DNA of 64,000 nucleotides from Marasmius tenuissimus (taxonomy: Eukaryota; Basidiomycota; Agaricomycetes; Agaricales; Marasmiaceae): NCBI GenBank assembly GCA_029532415.1, contig JAQOTA010000050.1, positions 3,782,001-3,846,000 on the forward strand. The letters run 5' to 3'. Below, piece after piece: positions 1 through 11,420 of the stretch. The position numbers were made by a program, and so were the translations under genes. Position 1 is the first letter of the stretch. The number at the start of each line of letters is the position of its first letter. The notes beneath the pieces are model-generated. The model was not told where the DNA came from and ran no database searches. It worked only from the letters and a program-made list of their open reading frames with translations.

Positions 1-1890
1 AAGGCAGTACATGAATCTTGTCCTTGGGGAAGTCAGGAAGAAGAGATAACCAGGCATCGGCTAACTGATTCTGCGTTTTCAGCTGCTTTACGTCGTCGTC
101 TGCCAGTGCGACTGTCGTCAGGTCTGCAGATGCTCGTGAGTCGAGCTCTTCATGTTGCGAATTAAGAAGACCACGGACCTCCTTTAAACTTGCCATCTGC
201 ATAAGTGATATTGGTGCAGAATATAACGCGGTCAAAGAAGCTTTCCGGGTCAATATCTGAGTGATTCGCCTTCAACTGTGCACCCGAAGTCGCATGCATA
301 GCAGTCAAAAATGATGGTCCCGAACGTCCGCTTGTACAGTTGAAGATCAAGACCCTCTGTCGTGATTTCCTACGTTCAAAGGAATATCAGCGTGTGAGAA
401 ATGTATTCGGTTTTATTGTACATGACTCACGCATTCGAGGATCCGAGGGCTGCATTCGCGCTGACGAACCAACGCATGCAGCAATCAAGGCTCTCGGCGG
501 TGTGGGCACCGTCGAGATACCAGGAGGTTTCAGGACGGGAAGGATCGACGACGGTTTGACAACGCCCGGGCCATTTGGTATTGACCAGCCCAGTCTTGAA
601 TGTCTCTGGAAGAGAAGTGTCCTCGTTCATCGATGAGGAAGAGTTGAGGAACCGTTTCGATAGATGAACCGCGAGGGTAGCATTTTGGACTTGGTGTTCC
701 CCAGCAAGGCCTGGAAACTAGTCAATGATACGCCTTAACCCCACTCAGGAGATCGATTTACCCAGTCTGATGGATGCCAGCTCAGGTATAGGATCTACTA
801 CCTCAAATTCAGATGCCTGTGAAGCGTTCAGGCATTTCGAATACGAGTAATATGTGATTGACATGCCTTCAACTCCTCCGCTCTCTCTTTTAGAACCCTC
901 AGACCATTTTCTGGTTGATTGACGGTCAGAGCTGGAACCCCTTCCTGAAAAGAAGGGTCAAGCCGGGCCGAGTTCGAATGCTACAAACTCACACACCTTA
1001 TAGATTCCGCCCTTTTGCCAGGCTATCTGTTCGAGGGTGTTTCCCAGGACAAAAACATGATCGATCCCGAGAGCAGTGATGCCAGTAACCACAGGTTTCG
1101 GAACGATATTTGTGCTATCGTATGTGCCTCCAACCCCCACCTCTAGCACAGTCGCATCGACTTTCATCTTCAGGAAGGTATGAAAAGCCAAAAGAGTGAG
1201 AAAGCGGAAGTATCCTGGCATAAGAGACGTATTTTCGTGTTGCCTCTGTACAACGGAATGGGTCGACTATCCACCGAGCGAGGCGTTCGGCGCACCTGCG
1301 TGTTCTCCTGGAGCTTATCCCAGACTTCGAAAAAGAATCCCGTAAAATCCTCTTCGGGGAGGGGCCTTCCGTTTATACGGATCCGCTCGCGTACTGCGAC
1401 CAGGTGGGGAGAGGTGTAGAGTCCTGAGATTCAAAACTCAGTGATTTTCATGCCTCCAAGGAGAATATGTGACGCACCTATTTTCCAGTCGGGCCTCGCA
1501 CTCTGCAGAATCGAATTCGTAAAAGCGCTAGTCGATCCCTTCCCTTTGGTACCGGTGATATGAATGGCATTGAGTGCGTTGAGATCCTCAGGCTAAGGGC
1601 CGTTCTCAATCTCTCAGCCTCAAGATGTGAGACTCGACGCGCGCACGTACGCGATATCCTATTCGACCCAGATACTCCAACATCTCCGGGATAGCCATAG
1701 TACTCAACGTCCCTCCGGATGCTCGGACAGCCTCCAAAGTAGCTGCGTTTGATTGAAGAGAGTTGAGATGTTCGATGGCATCTTTGTAAGTTCTTGAAGA
1801 CATTGTCGACAAGCTAGAGCGCCAAATTATCCGTGCACCACGAAAGGTGGTCGTTTGATGCCAGGAGGAGTAGAAAAAACGGTTCAGCAT
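1..1890 (-). CDS. FPGS: Folylpolyglutamate synthase, 3' end cut by window edge
   Basis: This enzyme adds glutamates to folates with ATP so that they are retained in cytosol and mitochondria. Diagnostic pieces read on the minus strand in order. They are the start region SRTYKDAIEHLNSLQSN, the ATP-binding loop GTKGKGSTS (about 1530-1560), VDATVLEVGVGGTYDSTNI, the stretch around SWYLDGAHTAESL (about 520), and NCTSGRSGPSFL with FDRVIFCTN near 300. A 56-base intron after KFKG joins to DLTTVALADDD, so the last codons lie beyond base 1. Two in-frame starts are visible. The ATG at 1890 adds 29 residues rich in Arg, Ser and Thr with no acidic residue, like a mitochondrial presequence. The ATG at 1803 begins the family's conserved SRTYKDA region. 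Dual targeting from two starts is known for this family; here it is inference. Confidence 0.93.
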
Positions 1891-2105
1891 AAGCTCCCGA
1901 GTCCCGAATAATGTGATGGGTGAATCAGAAAAGATTCGCTATACACGTGAGAGATAAGATAAGAGACAAGACGCGTCAGTCACATGACATACCGTTGAAA
2001 CAAGCGCTCAGCAGGTTGACTCTTTTCCCGGTCCGTGTCACTGGCTGCCACAACAATCAAATCCATTCCTTATTAATGTCAACACTGTAAATCTGTACTA
2101 TCTTC

Positions 2106-3017
2106 ATGGAACGCTACTTTTCTGCCGTCAAGCCAAGGACTATACCTATCGCTGCAGGGAACGACAAGACACCCTCTCAACAAGAACCCCGCGGCGGTCG
2201 CTCAAGCAGCCGATCTGGCCTAACTAACGACCGAAAATACAAACCATATACCACGAATAGAGAAGAGAGAAAGCCCCAATTGTGTGTTCGCTTGATTCGT
2301 CACGCTTACACTGACATTCAACTGCTTTCAAGACTCCTATCTAGACTCCCCGACGATGTGACCGCCTCATCTTCATCAGTCACGAAGTTGTTGCTGAAGA
2401 CCCTCGATGATGAAGCGAATCCCATAACACACTCCGATATCGGTCTCCGTTCTGGTGCGTGGACTAACATACGTTACCAAAAATACAACTCAAGCGACGG
2501 ATTTATACGTCTAGACCATGTGGTTTCGATGGCAGGTGGCCACCAACATTCCGAAGGACGACATCGAACATACAACGAAGAGCGTACCCGGAAACTAGCT
2601 GAACAGGCAGAAGTAGCGAAATCAACTTCGGGAAGTGGCAGTCAGGTCTTACGGGGTGTCAAAGTTTACATCAATGGTTTCCTCGCTGGAACCACCGACA
2701 TCGAGATGAAGAGGATTGTTTTAGAGGCTGGAGGGGTTGTCTTGTGCGTTTCCCATGATTTATTGCTGTTTCATCATTTATTGATATCATTGCCCAGGTC
2801 TACGGCGTCAGGGGCGACACACATCCTGACCTCGCAGCCTTTGAGCGGGTCGAAGACGCATAAGATATTAACCAAGAAGGCCCGAATCCAAGTTCACGTC
2901 GTAAAACCTGAATGGGTTTTCGATAGTATCAAAGCAGGGAAAAGGCGGCTCGAACGACCTTACTATATTATAACAAACACAACTACGAACAAGCTGCATG
3001 ATATGTGGCAGAAATAG
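2106..3017 (+). CDS. BRCT-domain protein
   Basis: This single BRCT-domain protein has about 285 residues once one 54-base intron (about 2744-2797) is removed. That intron is a multiple of three, so the open frame runs straight through it. The N-terminal half contains a conserved-looking block (VRLIRHAYTDIQLLSRLLSR) and a basic, low-complexity region. The C-terminal BRCT fold is visible as VYINGFLAGTTDIEMKRIV, then GATHILTSQPLSGSKTHKI, then VHVVKPEWVFDSIKAGKR with the typical Trp. The BRCT resembles that of the translesion polymerase Rev1, but the polymerase part is absent and the gene ends soon after the domain. A DNA-damage or chromatin role is the usual one for BRCT proteins; nothing in the sequence names the partner. 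It lies divergent from the FPGS gene. Confidence 0.8.
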   Translation: MERYFSAVKPRTIPIAAGNDKTPSQQEPRGGRSSSRSGLTNDRKYKPYTTNREERKPQLCVRLIRHAYTDIQLLSRLLSRLPDDVTASSSSVTKLLLKTLDDEANPITHSDIGLRSGAWTNIRYQKYNSSDGFIRLDHVVSMAGGHQHSEGRHRTYNEERTRKLAEQAEVAKSTSGSGSQVLRGVKVYINGFLAGTTDIEMKRIVLEAGGVVLCVSHDLLLFHHLLISLPRSTASGATHILTSQPLSGSKTHKILTKKARIQVHVVKPEWVFDSIKAGKRRLERPYYIITNTTTNKLHDMWQK

Positions 3018-3286
3018 AAACCTCTTCGTTCATTGACCGTTCGGTAAATTATCGCTATTTTCTCCCGCCCCTTGGTCACATTTTGTTGAATCCCGCCATG
3101 AATGGCGCTCACCTCTCACTCCACGGTACCCAGATGGTTCCCATGCGGTCTCCCTAGAAGTCAACCGTGCGGCCCATTCATCGCTTCAGACCGCGGTCAT
3201 GAGACACGGTCGTTACCGCCCTTCCGTTTGGCCTTAAAAAGCGGATCCTCTGGACCAATTTCACTGTTCAAAATCACCTAATTGTG

Positions 3287-4957
3287 ATGGTGTTCAGTTT
3301 TTTGTTCATCTCGCTCATTCCAGGCTTTCTGGCCAGCCTTGTTGTCGCCAACAATCAGGGTAGTAATGAAAGCAATTCAACGGTGAGATACTCTATTCAT
3401 CGATGTCGTCCTGAACTTCACCTAATATTTGTTGCAGAACGCGGTCGTCAATTTAGTGGCTCCTGATGGCTCAGCACGGGCAACCTTTGTCAAGACAGGA
3501 GCGACCTTGACCCATTTTTGGGTTCAAGATAGGGTGAGCCCAGCCATACCCTTTCCCTCGTCGTCCCTTCGACATGCATTTGTTGTGAACAGGGCGGAGA
3601 ATTCCGTGACATCGCCATTGGCTTTGATAACCTTGTGAGTATTGACAGCTCTCTTTCATGTCAGTGCCTTGACAGTGGACCCAGACGGAATACGAGACGG
3701 CGGAAGCGGGTACACTGTACTTTGGTCCCGTCGTTGGAAGGTCAAGTTTCCTCTAAAGATTCGCTCTACGCCGCCTGAGCTTTTCCCATAGATACGCGAA
3801 CAGAATTCGGAACGGTACATTCACAATTCCCATCTCAAAAGATGCATCCGGGCCTGGAGAGAAATTCGAGGTCCCCAAAAATACCAATAACGGCAAGTAG
3901 GTTCGATAAGAAGAGAGCCTGTTACTCATTTCGCCACGCGTCACAGGCAGCGATACTTTGCACGGTGGTTTCGACGGTTACAACACGCGTGTCTGGCAGG
4001 TTTTAACACGATCACATAACTCTGTCACCTTCACTCTCGTCGACCCCGACGGCAAAGAGGGGTTCCCTGGTTTTGTGTTCAATACTGTAAAGATGTCTTC
4101 TCTGTACGTGGCTCAGGACCTAGCTAACTGACACTCTCCCTAGGCTACATACATTCTCGACAACAATTCCAGTTTCAAAATTAGTTTGAGAGCTTTTGCA
4201 ACTGAGGATACCCCGATCATGCTCAGTGGTCATCACTTCTGGAATTTGGAGGCGTATCAGGAGAGTGAAGATCTCTCGTTCCATTTCATACAATTCAATT
4301 CCTCCCGCTTCGTTGCGACGGATGGCAACTTGATACCTAACGGGGAGCTACCCACCGTTGAAGGAACGCCTTTGGATTTCAGAGTTGCGAAGTCTATTGG
4401 AGACAGCATTCCCGATACTGCGGCGGAGGAATACTGTGGTACCGGTAAGCTCAGCTAGCCTGGCCCTTATACCAACACGGTCGGATTCACATATTTTTTA
4501 GATTGCGTTGGCTTCGACAACTGTTGGTTGTACGATAACAATACTGGGACGGAACCCATCTTCTCCGTCTGGAGCGAAAACTCTGGCATCAAGTGCGTGC
4601 ATTCACTTCCCATCCACCTAACTCTAGGAACTGATTAGCGGTCCAGGCTGGATGTAATCACAGATCAACCGGCCCTTCAGGTAAGTTATCGGCGTCCAAC
4701 GGCGACTCTTCACTCTTAGCCCGTCTAATGCGTTCATTCCATAGATCTACACTTGCAACGGCCTCGACGGAACGATCCCCAGGAAAGAAGAGCAAGGCGG
4801 GCCAGATGCAACGTACGGCCAACATTCTTGTCTTGTCATCGAACAACAATCAATTATCGATGCCATCAACAATCCCGAATTCGGTGTGGACCAAATTTAC
4901 GGCCCAAATCGCACATATGAATGGGAGGCGGAGTATAGATTTTCGGTGTTACAATGA
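3287..4957 (+). CDS. Secreted aldose 1-epimerase (galactose mutarotase family)
   Basis: Aldose 1-epimerases interconvert alpha and beta anomers of sugars. The product starts MVFSFLFISLIPGFLASLVVA, a clear signal peptide, and carries several N-glycosylation sequons, so it should be secreted. Family landmarks in order are VNLVAPDGSARATFVKTGA, DIAIGFDNL, TLYFGPVVGRYANRI, SDTLHGGFDGYNTRVW, the catalytic-His region SGHHFWNLEAY (about 4200), and the C-terminal Glu region CLVIEQQSIIDAIN followed by the end at WEAEYRFSVLQ. There are about ten short exons. An in-frame GTG just upstream (3284) is not the likely start. A TTAAAAAG box lies about 55 bases before the ATG. The natural substrate is not shown; secreted fungal members are usually assigned to extracellular sugar metabolism. 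Confidence 0.93.
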
Positions 4958-5448
4958 GTGTTGTACAAGGGCGGACTAAAAGTTTATTGGTTTATCGTGA
5001 AAGGTTTTGCATGTAGTCTGTAAACGTCGAATGGTCAGCGAGGTTGCGCGAGAGGAATCGGCGGCATAAGTGGAACATGATCAGGACACCCAAGCGTATA
5101 TTAGGATGCCAGGGAATGTGTCGTCGAGGCGAGCTGGAAGCACGCTTGGTCTGGTGCACAGCAAGGAGATCATCATTGAAAAAAAAGAGAGGCACAATAC
5201 TCACTGGTATAATAGTCTTATGCGGAAGACGAGAGGAAGAAGCGACAAGAGAAAAAAACTTTCCAGCCCTGAAGCGCGTTTTATAGTGACGTGGACAGCA
5301 TTCCCACGACGTATACGTAACAGATTGTGACGCATATCGCCCTCAAACTGACCTCCACAACACCACCATGTCTTGTCGACCCTCTCCTTGAAGTACACTA
5401 TACGTCTACACGAATATTTACTCAGAGTCATCCAGACAATAGACCTCT
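4958..5448. other. Intergenic, epimerase to EFR3
   Basis: There is no convincing gene here. On the minus strand a TATA-like box (CACTATAAAACGCGC, about 5277-5291) is followed by a pyrimidine-rich leader and a short ATG frame near 5180 of about 31 codons. On the same strand a 70-codon frame covers 4992-5204. None resembles a protein I know, so a small minus-strand gene or noncoding transcript is possible but unproven. The EFR3 promoter must lie in the right half. Confidence 0.4.
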
Positions 5449-8400
5449 ATGAACTTTCTATTCACCCCAAATCACGTCCAGCTTCTGAACTCGTGCTATC
5501 CTCCGACTTCGGCTCTTCTCACTTCTGGCCCGGACTATTCCCCAAATTCCCAAGAGCTTAGTCGTTTGACATATTATGCGTTCGTTTCTCGTATGTCTTT
5601 ATCCTTCTCCATCTCAAATAGCCTGTTTGGACAGCTCAAATCACCCCGACAAAATCGCTAAATTGGGGAATGAACTGGAGAAACGTTTGCGAACCGAATG
5701 TCGGAAAGCCCAAACGGGGAATCTGAGAGCAAGAGCGTAAGTCCTCTGATAATTTTCGTACAAGCTTACGAACTCAACCTCTTGCAGGAGCCTTCTCATT
5801 ACGCTCGCCATCTTTCGATCATTGGCAACGGAATGCCGCAGAGACATAAATTTACTCTCAGCCCCTCTTGTTGCATGCGTGGAGCTCACTCTATCTGGGA
5901 TCTACAACGACCTCGAAGTTTCGGCCAGAGCCGCTAGTGTGGTGAGTACGCTTCCCGAAAACATTGACAGCGATTACTAAACCTTGTCTTCCTCCAGTTC
6001 ACCACTTGGACCACTTACACCAATGGCAATCTGATTGGGACCGACAATGGATTGACGAGGAGCTATCTGGCGTGCCTACAGCATTTTGCCTCATTGAGTT
6101 GCTCCGAAGCTAAAGACCTCGAGGTTCGGAATCGGTGAGGTGGTATCACATTATGACTGTGTTTGTAGCTCATCCTCTCCAGGACGCGGCTTGTTGGATT
6201 CGCGGCTTTGATCGGTGCAATCAACTCTGAGGCGCTTTATAACGATTCCAATCAATTTCGGGCTCAGATGACGATTCTCGTTCGTCCCGTGTTGAAGACG
6301 TTGCTTGAGACGGACCTTCGAACCCTAGAGGAACAGTATGTGAACCCCCTGCGTCTTCCCATCATCCACTGAAATCTCCACTCAGGGCAATCGGAGCGAA
6401 GGACGCCCCAGTATCTCCACACCTGGCCGAATTTCGAAAGCGTCCTACCAACGAGCGTCGAGCAGCATCCATTCACCTTCACATCGATGGAGAAAACGGA
6501 CCATCTATGTCAGAAGTTTCGAGCGCAGCATTGCGGGCCCTTTTCTCCTTGCTGGAAAATGTGAACGGTTCCCAACTGGAACGTGTAATGCGATCGTCCT
6601 TTGACAGTATGGATGAACTCCGGGCTTGGGCACACCCAGATCACTGCTCCTGGTATACACTGAAGACGGCGGAGTGGTCTCAGTATCAATATCGATATGC
6701 AATTCCCACGTGGCTTGTTGAGCGATTGGTGGAGACCCAGGACACTTCACAGAGCGATACCGAGATGCAAAGGGTTTTGACGTTGATGGTGACAAAGGTA
6801 CTAAACTCGCCTGTGCCCTTAATCAACCTCTCCACTTCGGATATCCTATCAAACTTGATGTCGCTTGTGGTACGGAAACTTACCGCCGATCCAGAGGACA
6901 GTTTACTTCCTCCACTCGTCGAATGCATCTCTTCGCTGGGAAGCCATGTATATTACTCCGACCAGATTCAGGATCTTGCGGTTAGTGCGCATTCGCCTTC
7001 CAAGTCGAATCAACTGATTGATGTTTTTCAGGGTGAAATAATCAACAGAGTGACGGCCATAGAGACGCACGGGGTTGTATCCCGAAAAGATCCTACGTAC
7101 TCCTCCACTCGAGCTCAAGCCATTCGATGCCTGTTGATGAGCCTTCTTGGTCTGATGCATGCAGCAAATGAACATGACAGAGACGACGTCGCCGATGACG
7201 GAAAATCCGGCAGTGACGGCCCCCACAAGGATATTGGTTCGCATGATCGCTCCTCCCGTAGGTCTAGGATACCTCCGGACATGTGGCAAGATACTCTCAG
7301 TCTACTCTGCGACGACGATTTCGGCGTACGTGCGGATTATGCTGACGCATTGGTCTACTACCTTGCAAACGAAATGCCGAAACATGGTGAAGATGGCGAG
7401 CCCACAAGGCATCATCCAGAAACAGGCGAAAAGCCCACACACGCTACTCCCTTTAGCTCTGTTATCCTCGCGGGCGATCAGGGAGGGAAGTTGTTGCACG
7501 CCATACACTCTTACCTCTACATCCTCCTCTCATGTTCGCCACTCGAGCAACAATCGAGCGTCCCCGAAAGTTCCGACTCTTCTCCCAATGCCACGTTGCC
7601 GACCCTCAATATTCAGCCCGCCACTCCGCTGACTGATAGTCACACGGACGTAGCACGGCCGCCCCCACTCTCTCAGAGCAACGCACCTCGTTCCCGCAAG
7701 CTATCGATGGCCTTCCGTCTTATCCAGGCCAACCCAAATGGACTGCAAGGGAATGCGCCTGCCTGCTTGACGGATTATTCGAACGCACTCTTCATTTTGA
7801 CCACCATTCATCAGCACCTTCCCGTACGTGGGCTGGTCACAGGGATTCCAATGTTACTCGCGCTTGACGGAGGCTGCGATCTTCGCGTTGCTGATGCGCG
7901 TTCCAATCCTCGTGTCTGTGGGATCAAACTCATCCTCGCTGAACTATGGAGGGTTCTTGGGAGTGTATGGCAATCAAGCGAGTTAGCCGCGATGGGAGAA
8001 AAGGTTGGTCACCACACATCGACAGCGTTTCCTATTCATCTGATTCCATCAACAGGCCTTGTCCACATCGTCCTCACCGAGCCCATTCTCGAAGACATTG
8101 CCCGCCAACATCGGGGCATACCACCCTCCTCGGGAACCCGTTCGGATGCCCTCGCTTGAAGTTCCAGAATCATGGTCCGGGGTTGACGCGGAGAAAGCTC
8201 TTATGCTGTTGGTCACGGTCCCAAATGTACAACAAGCGACTGGCCTGGACAATGAGAAGCTTCTGTCCAGATTCGCCAGGAAGTGGACAGCTGAGGCGGC
8301 TCTGAAAGAATGTTGGTTTTCCCATCATCGTATTGTTGCGCTGGAACAGGTTTACTGACAATTACTCAGCTGTAGAAAATCCGTCTAGTTTTGAGGCCAC

Positions 8401-8770
8401 TCTCCGAGGAGACGGGGTTTCTCCCCTCATAAAATTGTCACCCAGCTTCATGCAGATCGACAATCAATCACTCGCCAGTCTGGCCCGCTCAACCAGAGGT
8501 GTGGGGGTTACCGATCTCCGGGAGGCATTGGAAGGGAGAAGCAGCATGTCCAATCCGAACCTGGGGAGACCGTCATCGATTTCCACTCTTGACCATACCT
8601 CAGTTCTGGGAGGAGACCTCAAGCTATCGAAGACCCGTTCCAGACGGAACAAACGGGCGGCTCCAGCAGGGTCAGGCGAGGTCCGGGATGTCCTCAACAA
8701 ACTGGGACTCGGTAAACAAGGCGGGAGCCTCCTGAAAACCTCATTTCCTGCACTACAACAACGGTTATGA
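5449..8770 (+). CDS. EFR3: EFR3, plasma-membrane scaffold for PI 4-kinase
   Basis: Efr3 anchors the type III PI 4-kinase Stt4 complex at the plasma membrane through a basic N-terminal face and an ARM/HEAT-like rod. The start MNFLFTPNHVQLLNSCYPP is the typical fungal Efr3 N-terminus, with LTSGPDYSPNSQELSRL following. After an intron come AKLGNELEKRLRTECRKAQ, then CRRDINLLSAPLVACVELT and the helical repeat region (TWLVERLVETQDTSQSD and onward). A disordered linker rich in Ser, Pro and His lies around 7160-7720. A Ser-rich tail ends with a KTRSRRNKRAA basic patch and LNKLGLGKQGG. There are about nine exons and roughly 950 residues, the usual size for the family. It overlaps no neighbour and converges with VPS52. 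Confidence 0.93.
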
Positions 8771-8944
8771 TAGGCTTGGTGCTCGGACCATACGTCTAGC
8801 TTTTGCATAGTTTTTTTATTGGATTCCTAAGAGGTCTGGGACTATTCGTATACATACTGTACTATTCCGGAGGGGTCCACTAGTAGTATAAAGATAAAAT
8901 ATGGTAATCGCGTCCATATACCCAATTATTTGGATGCCTTCAAA

Positions 8945-11182
8945 TCATCTACGGTTGCCCGTTTGTCGCAGCGACACAATCTTTCGACGGGCTTCCTCCT
9001 CCAGCTTCCCCCAATAAGCTAGCTCTTGCTGAGATTTCGGATGAGCAACAGATTGTAATCCCTTCTGCCAACAAACACTTTCAACCTCTCCATGACATCA
9101 ACTAGTAGTTGTTGCACTCACATTCAATCCTTGGAGGAGTATCTCATAAATGCTCGACTGCATGGTGGCTCTCGAGATCGGGTCACTTATTTGTCCAGTG
9201 TGCTTCTCAGTCAATTTTTGAAGTTCTTGTCTTAATCGGAGGAGACTAAAGGTGTATAAGCCTGTCTGGATCTATCGATAACTTGTGAAGGCCACGTACT
9301 TCGAAAATATCATGGTTTCCTCCTCTTGCACAGTCAGAGCAACGAATGCACCGAATAGAGATATATAGCGTTGGCACATCTGTGGATGAGAATGAGTGCA
9401 CAGGCCAACATAAAGCAGTCTCTGTTACTAACAGATTTGACAGTAGCTTCGTTAGCGACTACTGCCCGGCTGAAGTAACCTCCTCCCGAGCCTTCCGCCA
9501 GCTTCTTTAGAGCTTCAATGTGTTCAGACATGAGCTTCTGGAAGAGGGGCCATAGCTGTAATCGAACACCGAAAACGAATGACACTCCGGGAGGACAACC
9601 CCGATTCTCCATTTCCGAAACTACGTTCTCTGCCAGTCGTATCATGGTGAGTAGCGTGATCACATTAGGCGGCGGTTCCAAGGTTGTTTGGACGAACGAC
9701 TGTATGGATGTAAGTATTTCGTCTCGTCCACACTGCAATGTGAAACATACCTGGACGTAATTCGTGACGGGCTCGAACACCTGCTTCCACAAAGCATCAG
9801 TGTTAGCTTGGGTGGTCTTTGGGTCTATGGGTATCTCCGCGTTAGCCATGCTACTTTTGCGACTTCGAGAACTTCCTTCGGATGCGGGTGTTAGAGGTAC
9901 CATGGGTGAAGATGGTGTGTCCATCGTGATCGGCTCTGGAGTAAAGAAGGTTTGAAGAAAGGTATACTCTGCTGTCGCGTTGTCCATGAAAACAAGTAGC
10001 AAGGATCGAAAGAGAGCTTCCAGAGGCTCTTTCTAGAGGGTGCGTAAGACGTTAATCACGGCCGGCCAATGTATTCCTTACATGCGTCTTATCGTCTGCC
10101 ATGTACGCTAAAGTGACACCAGGCCCCTCGAGTCTGGAATGTGATATACGGTTTTGACTGGTGGAGGGGTCGAGGGGTATCCATTGAGAAGACGTGATCG
10201 TCTCAAACTTCTCTACTTGTCGGCCCTAGGTCCACGTTAAAGCAAGCATCGTTGAGGACGATAGCGAGAAATCGCACTTTAATCCATCCCAGACTGCGAA
10301 TGTACCGCCTAAACCCAGTTTCATAGTAGGTCCGGGCAACCCCGAGGTAGGCTCGCTGTAGTTCATTGGCGACAGGCGCAGACTGGCGTTGTAAGAATGA
10401 AAACAACGAACGGTACTTGAGGAAGACGGATGTCTGTAGGACCTGCATATTGGTGGTGACGCTACTTCTGATGGGCTGTAGGAGAGCCAGGAAGAATGCT
10501 CGGAGTTTGGTTGAAGCCTATCTCGAATCAACGTCAGGACGAAGGCCCGGTGGAATCATACAGCTGCAAATCCGCACCACAATCCTCAATCCCTCTGCCA
10601 CTTCGCCCAAGTCCCTAGCCGCTTTGACGCGAGAGCGACTTTTAGTCATTTCGAGTTGACGTTCGAACGTTTCGATAGTCGGTATCCATTGCTCAGACAC
10701 ATCCGAGTCGAGTATAGTCGTAGCAATTGAAGGCGGTATGGTGATGTCCGCAACGAGATTCGACAATGGCTTTTCTATTTTCTGGCGGAGGACGAGATAT
10801 GTCAATCGTTGCACCAAGGTCGGTGCGTACTTCGACTCACGCGCCGGCTCTTCAGTCTGTTGTCTATGTCATTGCTTCTGTCTTGTAGTTCAGATATTTG
10901 TCCAGATACAGCCGAGAGGTCCTTCTGAAATGTCGACAGAAACGACTCCAAGGAATCGAGCAAGTCCACGCTCGTCTGGGGTACATGAGTGAGACGGAAC
11001 CTTGAGCACAAAGTGATGGGACACACCTGAACTTGATCATGTAGCTCTACAAACTCCTTCGCCCGAGTACTGTCTTCCACACCATTCCAATTGAGTGATA
11101 TTATACCAGAACCACACGTTCACGACGTACAAATGGGCCTATGAGTATTGTCCTGAGGAGTTTGGCCGTTGTCATCTGTCAT
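8945..11182 (-). CDS. VPS52: VPS52, GARP tethering complex subunit
   Basis: Vps52 is a core subunit of the GARP complex (with Vps51, 53, 54), which tethers endosome-derived vesicles at the trans-Golgi network. The N-terminal exon starts MTDDNGQTPQDN. The following exons contain the coiled-coil signature SLESFLSTFQKDLSAVSGQI and SELQDRSNDIDNRLKSRR. Later regions match the Vps52/Sac2 family: LEMTKSRSRVKAARDLGEV, PSLRSLGWIKVRFL-type helices near 10260, and LLVFMDNATAEYTFLQTFF near 9990. A C-terminal helical part includes GCPPGVSFVFGVRLQLWPLF. The CDS ends at GKLEEEARRKIVSLRQTGNRR. It has many short introns. A Ser-rich insert with SSRSRKSSMA (near 9860) interrupts the conserved part and may carry phosphosites. 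Confidence 0.92.
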
Positions 11183-11420
11183 CGAGAAAGCAAATGAAGG
11201 TCTGAGGTTGGAGGTGGGCTTCAGACCAGGAATTGTAACTTGTGTGACAATGTGGAGAGTGGAGGAAAGGTAATTCCAAATAGAGGTAAATGACACGTCC
11301 GCGTCAAGACGCGCTGGCCAGCTCTGCCTATAGCTCTCAAGATCTCAGATCTCAGAACTTGGAAGACTTATCGTGATTAAAGTCCAGTAAAAAAGATACA
11401 AGCTAATGTCCTAAAGTACA

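Noticed and set aside
4728..4979. Plus-strand frame overlapping the epimerase end
   Set aside because: It is the wrong frame of the last epimerase exon, which itself carries the conserved CLVIEQQ region.
6686..7289. Minus-strand open frames across EFR3
   Set aside because: They are shadows of the EFR3 coding frame, with no motif.
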